From contig CM051005.1 of the NCBI GenBank assembly GCA_027704905.1, positions 26,658,245-26,722,244 on the forward strand: 64,000 nucleotides of DNA. The letters are read 5' to 3'. Shown here one piece after another: positions 11,997-25,051 of the stretch. The notes below the pieces were generated by a model. The model made no database searches. It had not been told where the DNA came from and was given only the letters and a program-made list of their open reading frames with translations. Origin of the DNA: Muraenolepis orangiensis (taxonomy: Eukaryota > Chordata > Actinopteri > Gadiformes > Muraenolepididae). Within the stretch, counting starts at the first letter, position 1. Every line of letters starts with the position of its first letter. The translations under genes and the position numbers were made by a program.

Positions 11997-12760
11997 TATA
12001 ACCCTGCATGACGGTCTTCTGAAGAAACCGAGATGGGGGAAGGGGGGCGCCAGGGAGGAGGTCTATGGGGCAATCATAGTTACAATGAGGTGGAAGGAAA
12101 GGAACGCTCCTTGCTGAACACAGCCAGGTCGTGGTACATGGACGGAACTCCGGAGAGATCAGGAGGGGAAGGTGTGGGTCTGGGGTCTGACGCAGGAGGA
12201 GTAGCTGACCACAGGCAGTTGGCAGGAAGAACTCCACCCAATGATGCAGGTCCAGAAGATGTGGGGAATGTGTCTCTCGAGCCAAGGTGTCCAGCCTATC
12301 CACAATAGAGGCAGAGTCAGTCCCAGAAGCGCTGGTCTCGCTCCTCCATAGACAGTCGGGAGCGACCCACCTGCATCGGCTCCTCCATGGTCAGGGTATG
12401 GGGATGTGAGGGAGGAAGTCTATGGGGTGCCACAGGGAACACAGGATAGGGAGAGGTATGGTGAGTAGGGGGAGATGAGGGAGGAGGTCTACAGGGAGCC
12501 ACAGGGAACACAGAATAGGGATGATGACCTGAATCACGGTTTCTCTCAGCAAGTCGTTGATCCATCAACAGGGTGACTGAGATTAGACCATTAAGGCTAT
12601 TTGGTCTATCCATCATAATACCATCCTCAATAGCCTCACTCAGTCCTCGTCTATACACGCTCTGCAGCTCTCTATCATCCCACCCACTCTCTGTAGCCAA
12701 GATGTGGAAGAAATGTGTGTAGTCAGGCACGAACCGAGAGCCCTGAAAGATGGAGTGGAG
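11997..12760 (-). pseudogene. Chromovirus gag, zinc knuckle and start of pol
   Basis: The minus-strand frame at 12,317-12,730 has a gag-like helical region (PDYTHFFHILATESGWDDRE, then LQSVYRRGLSEAIEDGI) and a proline-rich linker. Beyond it, at about 12,270-12,312, lies a CCHC knuckle remnant LCLYCG*AGH whose pattern is broken by a TAG stop. After a gap that removes protease, 12,005-12,110 encodes the pre-RT segment LPPHCNYDCPIDLLPGAPL. Together with 8,569-9,872 this is one element in minus orientation: gag, knuckle, pol, integrase, LTR. The 5' LTR and gag start are missing. Confidence 0.78.
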
Positions 12761-12989
12761 AGGAGTGTATAAATATAAATAAATAAACGGTAAATGGTGG
12801 AAAATTTTATAAAATAGCGGTGGCCCATTTCAGTGCTCTACCAGATAAATGGGACAAAATAAAAGCTACTTTTACATATAGGCATATGTTAGTAGCCTGT
12901 GTTACAGGGACACCTATGTTGCATGTAAGACAAGGATGTTGTGGGCATGCGTGGGCAGGAACGGCACTTTAATAAAGCTATACAGAAAC

Positions 12990-14470
12990 ATGGTGGCAGA
13001 AGTGGTAGCTCCGAGAAAAAGAGACGCATGAAGAAATAAAACCACGCCATGGCAAGCAGCAGCCTCCCGGCGCCCGAGGGCATGCGCATGTCTGGTGATC
13101 TGGCGAAGAACTGAAAGTTTTTTGTGCGGAATTTGATGACTTTTTTGCTCGCTGCCGGACTGAGTGAGAAGTCAAAGCTAATCCAGGCAGCCTCTCTGAG
13201 ACGGCTAATTGGAAGTGAGTGCCGTCATGTTTATACACACAGCCTCACGTTGACGGAAAATCAATAAAAGGACCCAGCTGCTATTTTGGGCGCATTGGGG
13301 GATTACTTCAAGCCGGAGAAGAATGTGATTTACGAGAGATACGTGTTTGGATGTTGTAAACAAGAGACTTGTAACAGCCAATAGACTGTTTCCTGACAAG
13401 GCTAAGGGAGATATCATCAACATGTGAATACCGTGAGCTGAAGGGTGAGCTGATTCGGGACAGGCTCATGCTGGGTGTCGCGAGTAAAGGCACTACGTGA
13501 ACGGGAGCTGACGTTACGAACAGTGACTGAAATCTATCGGCTCGCTGAACTGACCGAGAGACACATAAGAGTCATGGCCTTGCCTGCGCAGACGGACAAT
13601 GTGAATGCCACGGACAGGCAGAGCGAGAGGCATGCATTTCAAAGGAAAACTGCGCCAGCGGAGAGAGAGCCACAGTGGAGCTGTAAATATTGTGGGACTT
13701 GCCGGATATGTGACATATCAAATCACTGTGCCAAGGTATGCCAGGCTGGCAGCAGGTCTGACAAAATAAAAATAGTAAATGTGCTTGAAGATGATGACCA
13801 AAGGGAAGAGGACTTGGATACTGATGATAGACTGTTTCGAGTTACTGAATGTGTCAATGCTGCAAAGGCCCAGCAGGGACGCAAGTGGTTTGTGAATCTA
13901 TGCCTGAATAAGAACACGCAGCAGTGTCAGCTGGATACAGGCTCCACCTGAAATGTCATGGGCCGCAAGATTAAAGCGAAGCTGTCACCCAGAGTGGCGC
14001 TACACCCGGGCATAGCCAGGTTGAAACTATACAGAGAAATCATGCCATCACTGGGGAAATTCCGCACTGAATGTGTCATCCGGGGAGAAAAGCACAACCT
14101 CACATTTGAAATAGTCGACACCGCACAAAAGCCTCTTCTCGGGGGGGGGGGGGGGGCACATGCGAACGTCTGGGCCTCGTAACCTTCACTGTTCCGGATG
14201 AACTTAATACAGTTGATGCAAGTCAATCTACGCCCCTCACAAAAGATCAGCTGTGCCAAGGAATGTTCCAGTGACTCTGAAGGTGAGAGTCAACATTGCG
14301 CCGGTGACAGAGCCGACAGCATGGATAAGTAACATGGTGACTGTTGCAAAGCTAGAGAAATTAAGAATCTGTATCTGTACCCGAAGCCTCTCAACCAAGT
14401 GCTGCTTGCGTCTCACTACCATATGTCTACACTGGAAGACGTGTTGTACAAGTTGACTCGCCTTTGTGAC
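12990..14470 (+). pseudogene. Second Ty3/gypsy remnant: gag, knuckle, protease, RT start
   Basis: Plus-strand pieces in order. A gag fragment near 13,290-13,480 includes LGDYFKPEKNVIYERYVFG. The frame 13,475-13,951 has RERELTLRTVTEIYRLAELT, a cysteine/histidine cluster (CKYCGTCRICDISNHCAKVC) and, at its end, the protease active-site motif QLDTGST followed at once by a TGA stop. The protease continues at 13,958-14,150 up to KPLLGG. An RT N-terminal segment (PVTEPTAWISNMVTVAK) occupies 14,290-14,370. A TGGTGGCAGAAGTGG segment at 12,991 could be a primer-binding site. Several stops and a frameshift make it dead. It differs in sequence from the elements at 8-12 kb and 20-22 kb. Confidence 0.75.
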
Positions 14471-15405
<935 letters not shown>

Positions 15406-15505
15406 CAGAGACACATAGAGAGAGAGTTTTATTTTCACACACAACAAATACAGGGTTGCCTGCCTGTATCAGGCCTGTATCAGGCAGCACTTTGGTGCTG
15501 TGTAC

Positions 15506-17007
<1,502 letters not shown>

Positions 17008-17045
17008 CACACACACACACACACCGAAGCACACACACACACACA

Positions 17046-17077
<32 letters not shown>

Positions 17078-17078
17078 T
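17008..17078. repeat. (CA)n microsatellite
   Basis: Two CA blocks split by CGAAG and AT interruptions, ending at a TGCATGCAAGCAAGCAA run. Confidence 0.94.
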
Positions 17079-17248
17079 GCATGCAAGCAAGCAATGGAAG
17101 AAATTATACACAAAAGATATTGAATGTGATCCACCACACACGTGGTGTTTGCACAGTAGTCCGACTGTACCTACTGGGCTGTCCCTCCTGAGCCCCCCCC
17201 TTAAACCTCCGGGCAGCTCTCCTCCCCACTACACCCCATCGTTCACCC

Positions 17249-17256
17249 GTCACCTT
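17249..17256 (+). repeat. 8-bp target duplication, left copy
   Basis: GTCACCTT occurs immediately before the hAT element and again immediately after it at 18,487-18,494. Eight base pairs is the hAT superfamily hallmark. Confidence 0.9.
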
Positions 17257-17395
17257 CAGTAGCGTGGCGTGGGGAAAATTTTAGGGGAAGCCAGTTTTTT
17301 TGGGTCAATAACGTAACCAGATGAGTGATTACAGCGCCCGGTATCATTTTACACAGTTGTATCATACAGATGCAGGACTTGCACACGCCTGTTAT

Positions 17396-17902
17396 CTAAC
17401 CGACAGGTCCGCACGCACTCTCCAGCCAAAACTCTCGTCTTATTAATTTAAGCATCCCCCCCCCCCCCCAAATGCATAACCAGCCGCTCAATGCGCAGTG
17501 CAGATTCGGTAATGAATAAAAAAGCTTCAATTTCACAGCACAATCTATGTGATTTTTTGATTTACCGTGCCTCTCAATTGCCCGTGACAGGTTGGCAAGG
17601 TCGATGAATCCTGAAGTTGCCCAAGGATTGTTCAGGGAGCACGAATCCTTGTCAAAAAGAAGACATGGCCAGCAAAATAGACGCTGAAGTTCAGCGCTTC
17701 CAGTTAGCCACTCCGTGCGGACATAATTGTCCTCATTGAACGTCCGATTCGCTCCCTTTTTCCTCTGTGCACACAGCTCGAGTGTGGGCATGGGCCTGTC
17801 ATCTGATTTAATTTTTAGTTGCTGCTGTAGCGGAAGTTTAGTAAAGTTGTTTTTTATTAAGTACGCCAAATCTCCACCCTCCATAATGCTTAATACTATC
17901 AA
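17396..17902 (-). pseudogene. hAT transposase N-terminal (TTF-type zinc finger) remnant
   Basis: The 168-codon minus-strand frame contains a TTF/ZMYM-like domain. After a TFNEDNYVRTEWLTGS lead come cysteines in LQRLFCWPCLLF, then WATSGFIDLANLSRAIERHG and KSKNHIDCAVKLKLF. In hAT transposases and their ZMYM-like relatives this zinc-binding module precedes the RNase H-like catalytic core. No core or C-terminal dimerisation domain follows, and a C run at about 17,457 ends the homologous part, so this cannot encode an active transposase. Confidence 0.78.
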
Positions 17903-18242
17903 ACGGCGAGGATGACCGTTACAGTACTACGTACTGATGTTGATGTGATTTGATTGGATTTGTGAGTCAAGGGATTCCCTTCAAATCGATCCAATGGGAT
18001 CAAGGGATCCCATTCCCTTGAGGGGGGATGCCAGCCGTCTCTGGCCTCCCTTGGCATGGCCCTGACCAATCACAGGTTGGCAGGGGGACATGACGTGAGC
18101 CTCATCTGATTGGTCAATCCGGGACAATCCCTCCATTTTTTTTTTCACCAAGGGAAGCTCATTCGGCTGGCCTCCTCAATTTCACCATAATATCTAGGGG
18201 GCGCTGTTGTTTCACTCTTTGTAAAATACTCAATGAGAATGG

Positions 18243-18299
18243 GGAGAGACGGTCCGGCAGCAACACACAGGCTGTGTGTTGCTGCCGGACCGTCTCTCC
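18243..18299. repeat. Perfect 57-bp palindrome (28-nt arms, 1-nt centre)
   Basis: Arms 18,243-18,270 and 18,272-18,299 are exact reverse complements around a single G at 18,271. The stem would be GC-rich with essentially no loop. It lies inside the hAT element. Confidence 0.95.
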
Positions 18300-18336
18300 T
18301 ACATTAATAAAAAAATAAAATAAAAATAAAAAAAAT

Positions 18337-18385
18337 ATCGGTAATTCTCCTTTGCTGTGTGACACAGCAAAGGAGAATTACCGAT
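18337..18385. repeat. Perfect 49-bp palindrome (24-nt arms, 1-nt centre)
   Basis: Arms 18,337-18,360 and 18,362-18,385 are exact reverse complements around G 18,361. They are flanked by an A-rich tract on the left and a T-rich tract on the right that extend the symmetry. It starts only 37 bp after the first palindrome ends. Confidence 0.95.
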
Positions 18386-18659
18386 TTTTTTTTTTTTAAT
18401 TAAAAAAATGTATTAAAATTATAACTACAATCCGAAAAAACAGGGGAAGCCTGGCTTCCCTTGGCCTCCGGGAGAAAACGCCACTGGTCACCTTGACCCC
18501 TCCTCTCCCCTCTCCAGATCCATCCCAGCCATCATTTATCTTCCCTTCATATATTCCAGCCTACAGGGCGGGGTCTGAGCATCCACTGCTCACTCTGAAC
18601 AGAAGGTGATTCACTTCTGAGTGGAGGCAGAGCCAGAGAGCGAGTGTTAATAAAACATG

Positions 18660-18820
18660 TTTTACGTCAAACAAAAAAATAATATATATAAATATATATA
18701 TAATAAAGTCTACAAGTCTACATATACTATACATATATACGTATATAAATAAATATAACTGTATATATATATAAAGTACATATATTTATATACTATGTAT
18801 ATACTGTTTATATATATTAA

Positions 18821-18861
<41 letters not shown>

Positions 18862-18880
18862 CATCAATAGATCAAAATAT
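18660..18880. repeat. AT-rich low-complexity tract with (AT)n
   Basis: TATATA-rich sequence culminating in a pure AT run at about 18,824-18,860. Confidence 0.85.
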
Positions 18881-18884
18881 TTAA

Positions 18885-19565
18885 TAGGAATTAATCACAA
18901 TAACATTCTGTGATTAATACGATTAATCACAAGTTTAAAATAAACATATTTACTACAAATACAGGTATGGAAGAATTAAATTCAAAAAAGCAGTTAGAGA
19001 TCCAGATTTTTATTATTTTATTTGTTACTTTTCACTTTAGTTTTTCTGAGCAAAAAGGTCTCGGAGTGCTCAGTATTGCCCAAAACATCGATAATAAGAT
19101 TAATATCAAGCAGACAACTGCATAAATAAACTGTTACAAAATAATGTCTGCAACAAAGTGAACATAAACAGCTTCCCTCTCAATTGTTTGCAAAGAATCA
19201 TCTTATGCAAATGAATGTTGCTACAAGTAGGCCACTTTAAGAAGCTGAATTACAAAGTGCAAAAGTGAACAATCCTTTTTCACATTCTTAGCTGTAAAAT
19301 TACATTGAAACCGTGTACATTTTTGTGGCATGAGTCCAGTCAACATGTTTATGTAGTCTATTGTTATTTTAACCCGTTGCTCAGACACACAAGCTTGAAT
19401 TCCAGCGCGTGGGTAGATCCTGAATGAGTGGCTCCTCATTTTGCCTGTGACAGGCTCGCTGGACTTTCAGCTCCGCTGTGTTTGCAGGACTGTGTTTGAA
19501 ATGTCCAACTATTTTAGTTGGTCGTGGAGGGAGACAGCAACGGCCCTCTGTAGGCTCCTCCTAGC
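18885..19565. other. Unassigned, probable old DNA-element piece
   Basis: Begins with several ATTAATCACA-type motifs. The right-hand sequence at 22,760-22,800 has related ATTAATCAGATG and ends ...TTTGACAGCCCTAA, a style seen at ends of fish DNA repeats. The two could be halves of one element split by the SINE and gypsy insertions. This is inference. Confidence 0.35.
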
Positions 19566-19760
19566 AAAATAAAACTCTCGAGGTGTCCTTGAGCAAGACA
19601 CCCTAACCCTAACCCGCTCCCCGGGCGCTGTATAAATAGCTGACCGCTGCTCCTATACTAGGATGGGTTAAATGGAGAGAAATTCCTCTCGCTGTACTGT
19701 ACTTGCTGTGACAAATTTGAATAATTATTATTATTATTATTATTATTTATTATAATGTGT
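19566..19760 (+). mobile_element. SINE 3' portion, family of 3,530
   Basis: Contains GTGTCCTTGAGCAAGACACC, ACTAGGATGGGTTAAATGGA and an ATT-repeat tail. The tRNA-like head is absent. Confidence 0.7.
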
Positions 19761-19959
19761 GCTATAAAAGGGCATATGCTCAAAGGAAGTGTCTTTGCTG
19801 CCGCAATCATATTGCGAGCGCTATCAGTCCGAAATTTTCCACCCAGCCCTTTCTAGTGGAAGAGCAACAAAAAGGGGTCCCACGCACTAATGTCCCCGGC
19901 AACACAATACCCCACCCGTAGGGGGGGGAGGTAGTGACGTGTCATGGCGAATAAACACA

Positions 19960-20650
19960 AAGTCCGCTGAGCGCAGACCCGGGGACACCCAGAATGCGGG
20001 GGTGTCGTGCTGCGATGTGGGGACAGGCGCAAATGTCCAGCAGGGAGGAGCGCTGCCTGGCTGCAGACCAGGGCACAGTGGCTTCCGGGATAAAATCACC
20101 TGGTACTCGTAGAGTCTGGCTGTAGACGAGCTCTGCCGACGAGGACTGCATGTTCTCCTTGGGGGCGCACCTGAGGCCGAGCATGAAAACGCTCACATAA
20201 GCCGTTAGCCTGGGGGTGATAGGCAGTAGTGGGGTGCAGTTTGATTCCCAATTCTTCAGCAACCGCATTCCAGAGCACAGAGGTAAACTGGGAGCCACGG
20301 TCGAGGAGAGGTCGGACAGGTCCCAAAGCGCGCAACCCACGTGCTGATGAATGCACAGGCCACAGCGGTAGATGCTGTCGAGGAGAGGGGAATGGCCTCG
20401 GGCCAGCGTGTTGTCCACTCTACCATCGTGAATACGTAGGTGAAGCCGTGAGAGGGGGGGAGTGGGCCTACGAGGTCGAAATTCACATGGTCGAACCTCC
20501 TCTCGGGAACTGCAAAAAGTTCGAAAGGGGCTCTAGTATGGCGGCGTATTTTAGGCCGCTGACAGGCCACGCATGAGTCGACCCAGGTTTTCACGTTTTA
20601 AGTCCCTGCCACACAAACTTCTGAGAAACAAACTTCACAGATTGTTTCCT
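19960..20650 (-). pseudogene. Integrase of the 20-22 kb gypsy element
   Basis: The minus strand shows an HHCC-side remnant (NLSHPGRKQSVKFVSQKFVW, then WVDSCVACQRPKIRRHTRAP). The core follows with the three acidic positions in FDLVGPLPPSHGF, LLDRGSQFTSVLWN and HPQANGLCERFH. The catalytic D,D,E are all still encoded, although in different frames (20,594-20,256, then 20,356-20,096). Downstream LGLRCAPKENMQSSSAELVY matches the region after the core. Frameshifts near 20,350 and 20,180 prevent a single product. The normal role is to insert the element cDNA into nuclear DNA. Confidence 0.82.
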
Positions 20651-20699
20651 GCCGGGATGAGAAAGGTTGTGTATCACCTCAAACAGTTTGCAGGGACTA

Positions 20700-21165
20700 G
20701 CGGTCGAGGCTGGCCCGTGGAGAAATCGCACAACAACTTTGCGCCCGAGTCACCGACCATGACCTCCTCCAGGCGTAATTCTGTGTTCGAGGTCTTGAGG
20801 GTCTGGACCCCTTGATCGAGGCCCAGTTGAACAGCTCCGATGACTGCTCTGGAGAGGCAGTCCGCAACCACGTTGGCCTTACCAGCAATGTGTTGGATGT
20901 CTGTGGTGTACTCGGAAATGTACGAGAGCTGGTGCTGCTGGCGGGCAGACCACAGCTCAGCCACTTTGGACATGCAGAATGTGAGTGGCTTGTGGTCCAC
21001 GAAGGCCGTAAGCTCACGGCATTCCAGCAGGAACTGGAAGTGGAATATTGCCAACCAGAGGCCAAGGAGTTCTCTGTTGAATGCACTGTAACTGCCGACT
21101 GAAAAAGGCAAGTGGCTACCAGGCGCCGTGCACTGCGCCGACGGCGTAGTCGGACGCATCGGTTG
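20700..21165 (-). pseudogene. RNase H domain of the 20-22 kb gypsy element
   Basis: The frame at 21,159-20,674 contains YSAFNRELLGLWLAIFHF, then FVDHKPLTFCMSKVAELWSA and IQHIAGKANVVADCLSRA. The first catalytic aspartate lies upstream in ITTDASDYAVGAV (about 21,170), in another frame. These are the standard gypsy RNase H motifs, which degrade RNA in the RNA:DNA hybrid. A frameshift near 21,130 separates it from RT. Confidence 0.85.
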
Positions 21166-21169
21166 TGAT

Positions 21170-22085
21170 AGCGATGGGGGCCTTGTGTGACGGGTGAGCC
21201 AACATGGCGGCTTGGCTCAGGGCGGCTTTGGTGGCATCGATGGCGGCCTCTCTTTTGAGCATCCAGTCGATGGTCAGGCTGGGGGACATGCCCTTCAGAG
21301 CCTCGTACAGTGGATGCATTGAGTTGGCTGCCCGGCAGAAGAACCGGTGATAAAAAGTCACCATCCCGAGGAATTCCCAGAGCGAGTGTGTGTGGACAGG
21401 GAAAGGAGGAAACTGCCTCCACTTTTGACGGGAGGGGGGCGGCTCCATCTTTGTTGATGAGATATCCGAGGAAGTGGATTGAGGACACCCCAAACAGACT
21501 CTTCGCCGGGTTGATAATCAGGTGTTGGTTGAGCCTTGTAAAAATGTCTCGGAGATGCACTTGGTGCTCTTCTTTAGAGGAGCTTGCGACAAGGATGTTG
21601 TCTAAATAGACAAAGATGAATGACATCTCTCTAAGTGCCCAAGCCATTAGCCGCTGGAAGGATTGAGCTGCATTTTTAAGCCCAAACGGCATCCTCAGGA
21701 ACTCAAACAGCCCGAATGGCGTGACCACCGCCGTTTTGGGGATATCTGCGGTGTGCACTGGAACCTGGTGGTTGCCACGCACCAGGTCAACTTTGGAAAA
21801 CACAAGTTTGCCCGCCAGGTGTGCAGAGAAGTCTTGGATGTAGCGGTTGGGTGTTGTAGCATCGTTAAGGCGTCTGTAGTCCCCACACGGCCGCTACCCA
21901 CCGTCTGGTTTAGGGACGATGTGGAGCGGCGAGGCCCAAGGGCTGTCCGAGTGTCGGATGATACCAAGGCGCTCCATATTGGCGAACTCCGACTTAGCGA
22001 CCGCCAGCATGTCGGGGTTAAGCCGTCTGGCCCTAGCATAGACGGGGGGGCAGTGTATTAGTGTCAATGTGGTGCTCAACACCGT
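21170..22085 (-). pseudogene. Reverse transcriptase of the 20-22 kb gypsy element
   Basis: N-terminal RT motifs lie at 22,082-21,894 (MERLGIIRHSDSPWASPLHI, then VPKPDGG), which ends in a TAG stop where gypsy RT has tryptophan. The frame from 21,803 has MFSKVDLVRGNHQVPV, FGLFEFLRMPFGLKNAAQSF and the catalytic box FVYLDN at residues 65-69, where most gypsy RTs have YLDD or YIDD. The final aspartate of the box is therefore replaced by asparagine. Then follow INPAKSLFGVSSIHFLGYLI and the connection region. Both the stop and the altered box predict no activity. Confidence 0.86.
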
Positions 22086-22156
22086 GTTTGGTAGTGGCGG
22101 TGGAAAAGGTGGGCTAGGTCAAGCAGGGAAACTCACAGAGAAGATGTTGATATTTG

Positions 22157-22755
22157 TCACCCTCTGAGAGTAAGCTGGAGGGCCCGCCATATGTCGCCTC
22201 GCCGTGGACACATGCAAACGACAAAAAACATCAGTGCGTCCACCAAGCAGCTGTTCTTAACGTCTACCAGTAGCCCGTTAGCGCACAGGAAGTCTGCACC
22301 GAGGAGGGGGAAGGAAATGTCAGCCGTGACGAAGTACCATGTAAACCGCTGGCCCCCGAAACACAGGTCCACAGCCTTTGTGCCATAGGTTTGGATAGGC
22401 GTGTCGTTAGCGGACATTAAATGTGGGCCATGATCTCCGCCAGCGGTATTGCTCTCCGTAGCCGGCAGGACACTCCTCTGAGCGCCGGTGTCGCAGAGGA
22501 ATTGGCACCCGGGGAGAGTGTCTCTGATGAACAGCAGCCAGTTTTTTGTGCCCACGCTCGCAGCCACTACTGAGTACAGGCTTTGGCGTTTCCTGTTGGT
22601 TTGGACAGCGGCACCTCTTTGCCTTTGCACCGAAACGTGTGTGGAAATAGCACATGCCTGTGCTAGCACTGCTGTCGGTAGCTGCGGATCCTCTGCTAGT
22701 AACCATGTCTCTACCCAGGGGGGTGTAACTGTGTGTCGGGCTAGCACCTTAAAGT
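22157..22755 (-). pseudogene. Gag C-terminus and aspartic protease of the gypsy element
   Basis: The 196-codon minus-strand frame carries the protease motif FLCDTGAQRSVLPA with its catalytic Asp at about residue 87, and the flap-side/C-terminal motif PLLGADFL. In a neighbouring frame at about 22,610-22,670 lies CYFHTRFGAKAKRC, a zinc-knuckle-like gag C-terminus. The frame change at about 22,600 breaks the link. The gag N-terminus is absent, so the element is 5'-truncated. The normal function is polyprotein processing. Confidence 0.8.
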
Positions 22756-22804
22756 CTCGAGATTAATCAGATGCCTTTACGCGTTAACTTTGACAGCCCT
22801 AATA

Positions 22805-22824
22805 TATATATAGGAATAGGTAAG

Positions 22825-22893
<69 letters not shown>
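22805..22893. repeat. (TA)n microsatellite
   Basis: TA dinucleotides with a few interruptions, pure from about 22,836. Confidence 0.93.
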
Positions 22894-22903
<10 letters not shown>

Positions 22904-23479
22904 TTCAAGAAACTCACTTCACTTTTTGTTATATATGGAGTTAGTTAGGAGTCTCCAGGGTTTCTGACCACCACCATGCATACTGCAACACTATGTTCTA
23001 AGTCAATAAAAAACACGCTGAGACACCTCAGCTGTTGCCGTTGATAAGTTATTACCAATAATGCCTCACCTTCCCCCTCCCCTCTCCCCCCCTCCTTTTT
23101 ATTTCCCATCACGGAAAAAAACGCCGGTACGGCTTCAGGCCGTCGCTTTGACCACCGCTACCTCCGCTGGAGTATTATTCATCCGTCACCAGAGGCGGTG
23201 ACACACAGCAAGAAAACACATCCGTTAAATAACAACACAAACAACAACCAACAAAACGCTGATGGTGTATCCACCTTCTGTTCTTAGCTGCTCTAATGTC
23301 CCAAAAACCAACACTGCCGCAACAGCTGGGGACGCTACAGAACCAGCCAGCTCCCGGGCTCACGTCATTGTTCGTAGGGGGACGCAGGGAGGTGTGATTA
23401 ACTAAATAAACTACCGGATCCTTCCTCCTAGCGCACCCTCTCATCACTTTTTACTAGCATGCTAGCGTCTTTGTAATTC
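22894..23479. other. Unassigned intergenic sequence
   Basis: No recognised gene or repeat family. Confidence 0.55.
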
Positions 23480-23720
23480 GATTGTTTGCGTGTTAGTTAG
23501 ATAATGTTCTATCGTTTGCCAACTTATTGTACTTTTACTTGAACTTATTGTACTTTCCACTGAGCACTTGCTCAGTTCTTGGAGACTTGTTAGGAATGAA
23601 ATGCACTGTTGACATCTGGTGACAAGTTGTTCTCTTACCTACCTTCGTTGAACACACTATTGTAAGTCACTTTAGACAAAAGCGTCTGCAAAATGACTAT
23701 AATGTATTGTAATATACAGC
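23480..23720 (+). mobile_element. L2-type LINE 3' tail
   Basis: Matches the 3' UTRs of the L2 copies ending at 48,069 and 55,325: GCCAACTTATTGTACTTTTA, GGAGACTTGTTAGGAATGAA and AAAGCGTCTGCAAAATGACT, then an eroded TGTAA tail. No coding part is attached. Confidence 0.82.
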
Positions 23721-24939
23721 CTACATAACAACCACTGTTGTGGATGTGGAACTTCAAACAAGACCTACTGTGGCCCAGCAAAGACCATGTTGTAGCTAAC
23801 ATTACATAAGTGTGTACACGGTGCTGCTTTTCAACAGCGTTGTGTAACAACCCGCTGGAGATAATCTTGTTTCTTTGTTTTTCTCGGCAAAAGCCGGTAA
23901 ATTCACATTTGCCCTCATTGCGATGAAGAAATGCTGGCTGTTGAAGATCCAACAGAACGGTTATTTTAAACACGCCATCAATCTGACCAATCAGGTTGAC
24001 TCTGATGGGATTTAATGTAGTCGTATGCAGAGAAATATAAAAGCGTTTTTTTCCTCACTAATGTTTCACCACTTCGGGGGTACTTTTAGTGTGTAATCTA
24101 TGCCCGAAAAAAATGTCTACCTCTGCTGTTATTCTGAATATTTCCTCTATTTGTTCTGGTGTTATCCAGCCAAAGAACGAGCTCGAAAATCCTCGGTTTC
24201 TGCTCCGGTCATCAGTTCAAGTTATGAAACAAGTCAAGGATAGCCACAATTCACTTTATCTTCTGCGGTTATGTCTATTTAACAGCGTAAGTAGTGGAAA
24301 ACAGCGGCGGCGAGGGGAGAGTACCTTGGGACATTTCAAGAGCTGGGAGTGTGTCCAACCATCCCATGATTTATGGTTTAATTTCCACATCCACAGAAAG
24401 AGATCTCCGAATGTATCTCCACACACAAACTTCTCAAATTCTCCTTATGGCTGTATTATCAAATGTTGCTTTGGTTATGACCTTATGAAAGTCAACAATA
24501 ATCTTGAGGTTCAAATCCCCCCTTTTTTTAATATTAATTTTTAAGAGAACGAGCTGAATGCTAAAACAATATCTAGTTACACTGTGACTGATGGCTTGCG
24601 TCTCTTCCCCCCAATAAAACATTCATAAAACAGATCACTTGAAATATGTAAATACTCAAGAAGGTAAGGAGAGCTCACTGGGTGCAAAAATATAATCCGA
24701 TGGTTTTTAATTTATTAGAAAATCCTGTGTCACATGAAATGATTTCAGGGGCATGGAGACGAAGGAGGGAACATGGATGACAAGTGAAATAAGATGATGG
24801 GGAGGGAAACATATCACTGATATTCATGCGGGGGCCATTAGTATCCCCCGTACAACTGCGTATCAAAGTGCCTTCCTCAGACAGCCAACAGATAGGGCGT
24901 TGCGTTGATATACGGAAGCCATTATGGCCGCTTCGCCTC
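23721..24939. other. Unassigned intergenic sequence
   Basis: About 1.2 kb without microsatellites or recognised element motifs. An open frame at 24,089-24,544 (151 codons) has no recognisable domain and is probably random. Confidence 0.5.
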
Positions 24940-25026
24940 CTTCTTCTTCTTCTTCTTCTTCTTCTTCTTCTTCTTCTTCTTCTTCTTCTTCTTCTTCTTC
25001 TTCTTCTTCTTCTTCTTCTTCTTCTT
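24940..25026. repeat. (CTT)n trinucleotide repeat, about 29 units
   Basis: Uninterrupted CTT over 87 bp. Confidence 0.97.
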
Positions 25027-25051
25027 TGTCCCAACTGGACCTTCTGTAGAC

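Larger units (their letters stand above)
17257..18486 (-). mobile_element. hAT element with intact 8-bp target duplication
   Basis: The left terminus is CAGTAGCGTGGCGTGG. The right terminus read inward is CAGTGGCGTTTTCTCC, so the outer 9 bp match with one difference. Sub-terminal GGGAAGCCAG motifs lie at both ends (about 17,284 and 18,450). The flanking GTCACCTT copies are identical. The interior holds only an N-terminal TTF-type domain, so it is an internally deleted, probably non-autonomous copy. The orientation follows the protein remnant. Confidence 0.9.
19790..22755 (-). mobile_element. Ty3/gypsy retrotransposon, gag-pol remnant without LTRs
   Basis: The minus-strand order is gag C-terminus/protease (22,747-22,157), RT (22,085-21,200), RNase H (21,165-20,700) and integrase (20,650-19,960), the canonical Ty3/gypsy order. 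Both ends stop without recognisable LTRs. Stops and frameshifts occur throughout. It is a different family from the 8-12 kb and 13 kb gypsy remnants. Confidence 0.85.

Noticed and set aside
20229..20576. Plus-strand frames over 20-22 kb
   Set aside because: They are antisense to integrase and RT of the gypsy element.
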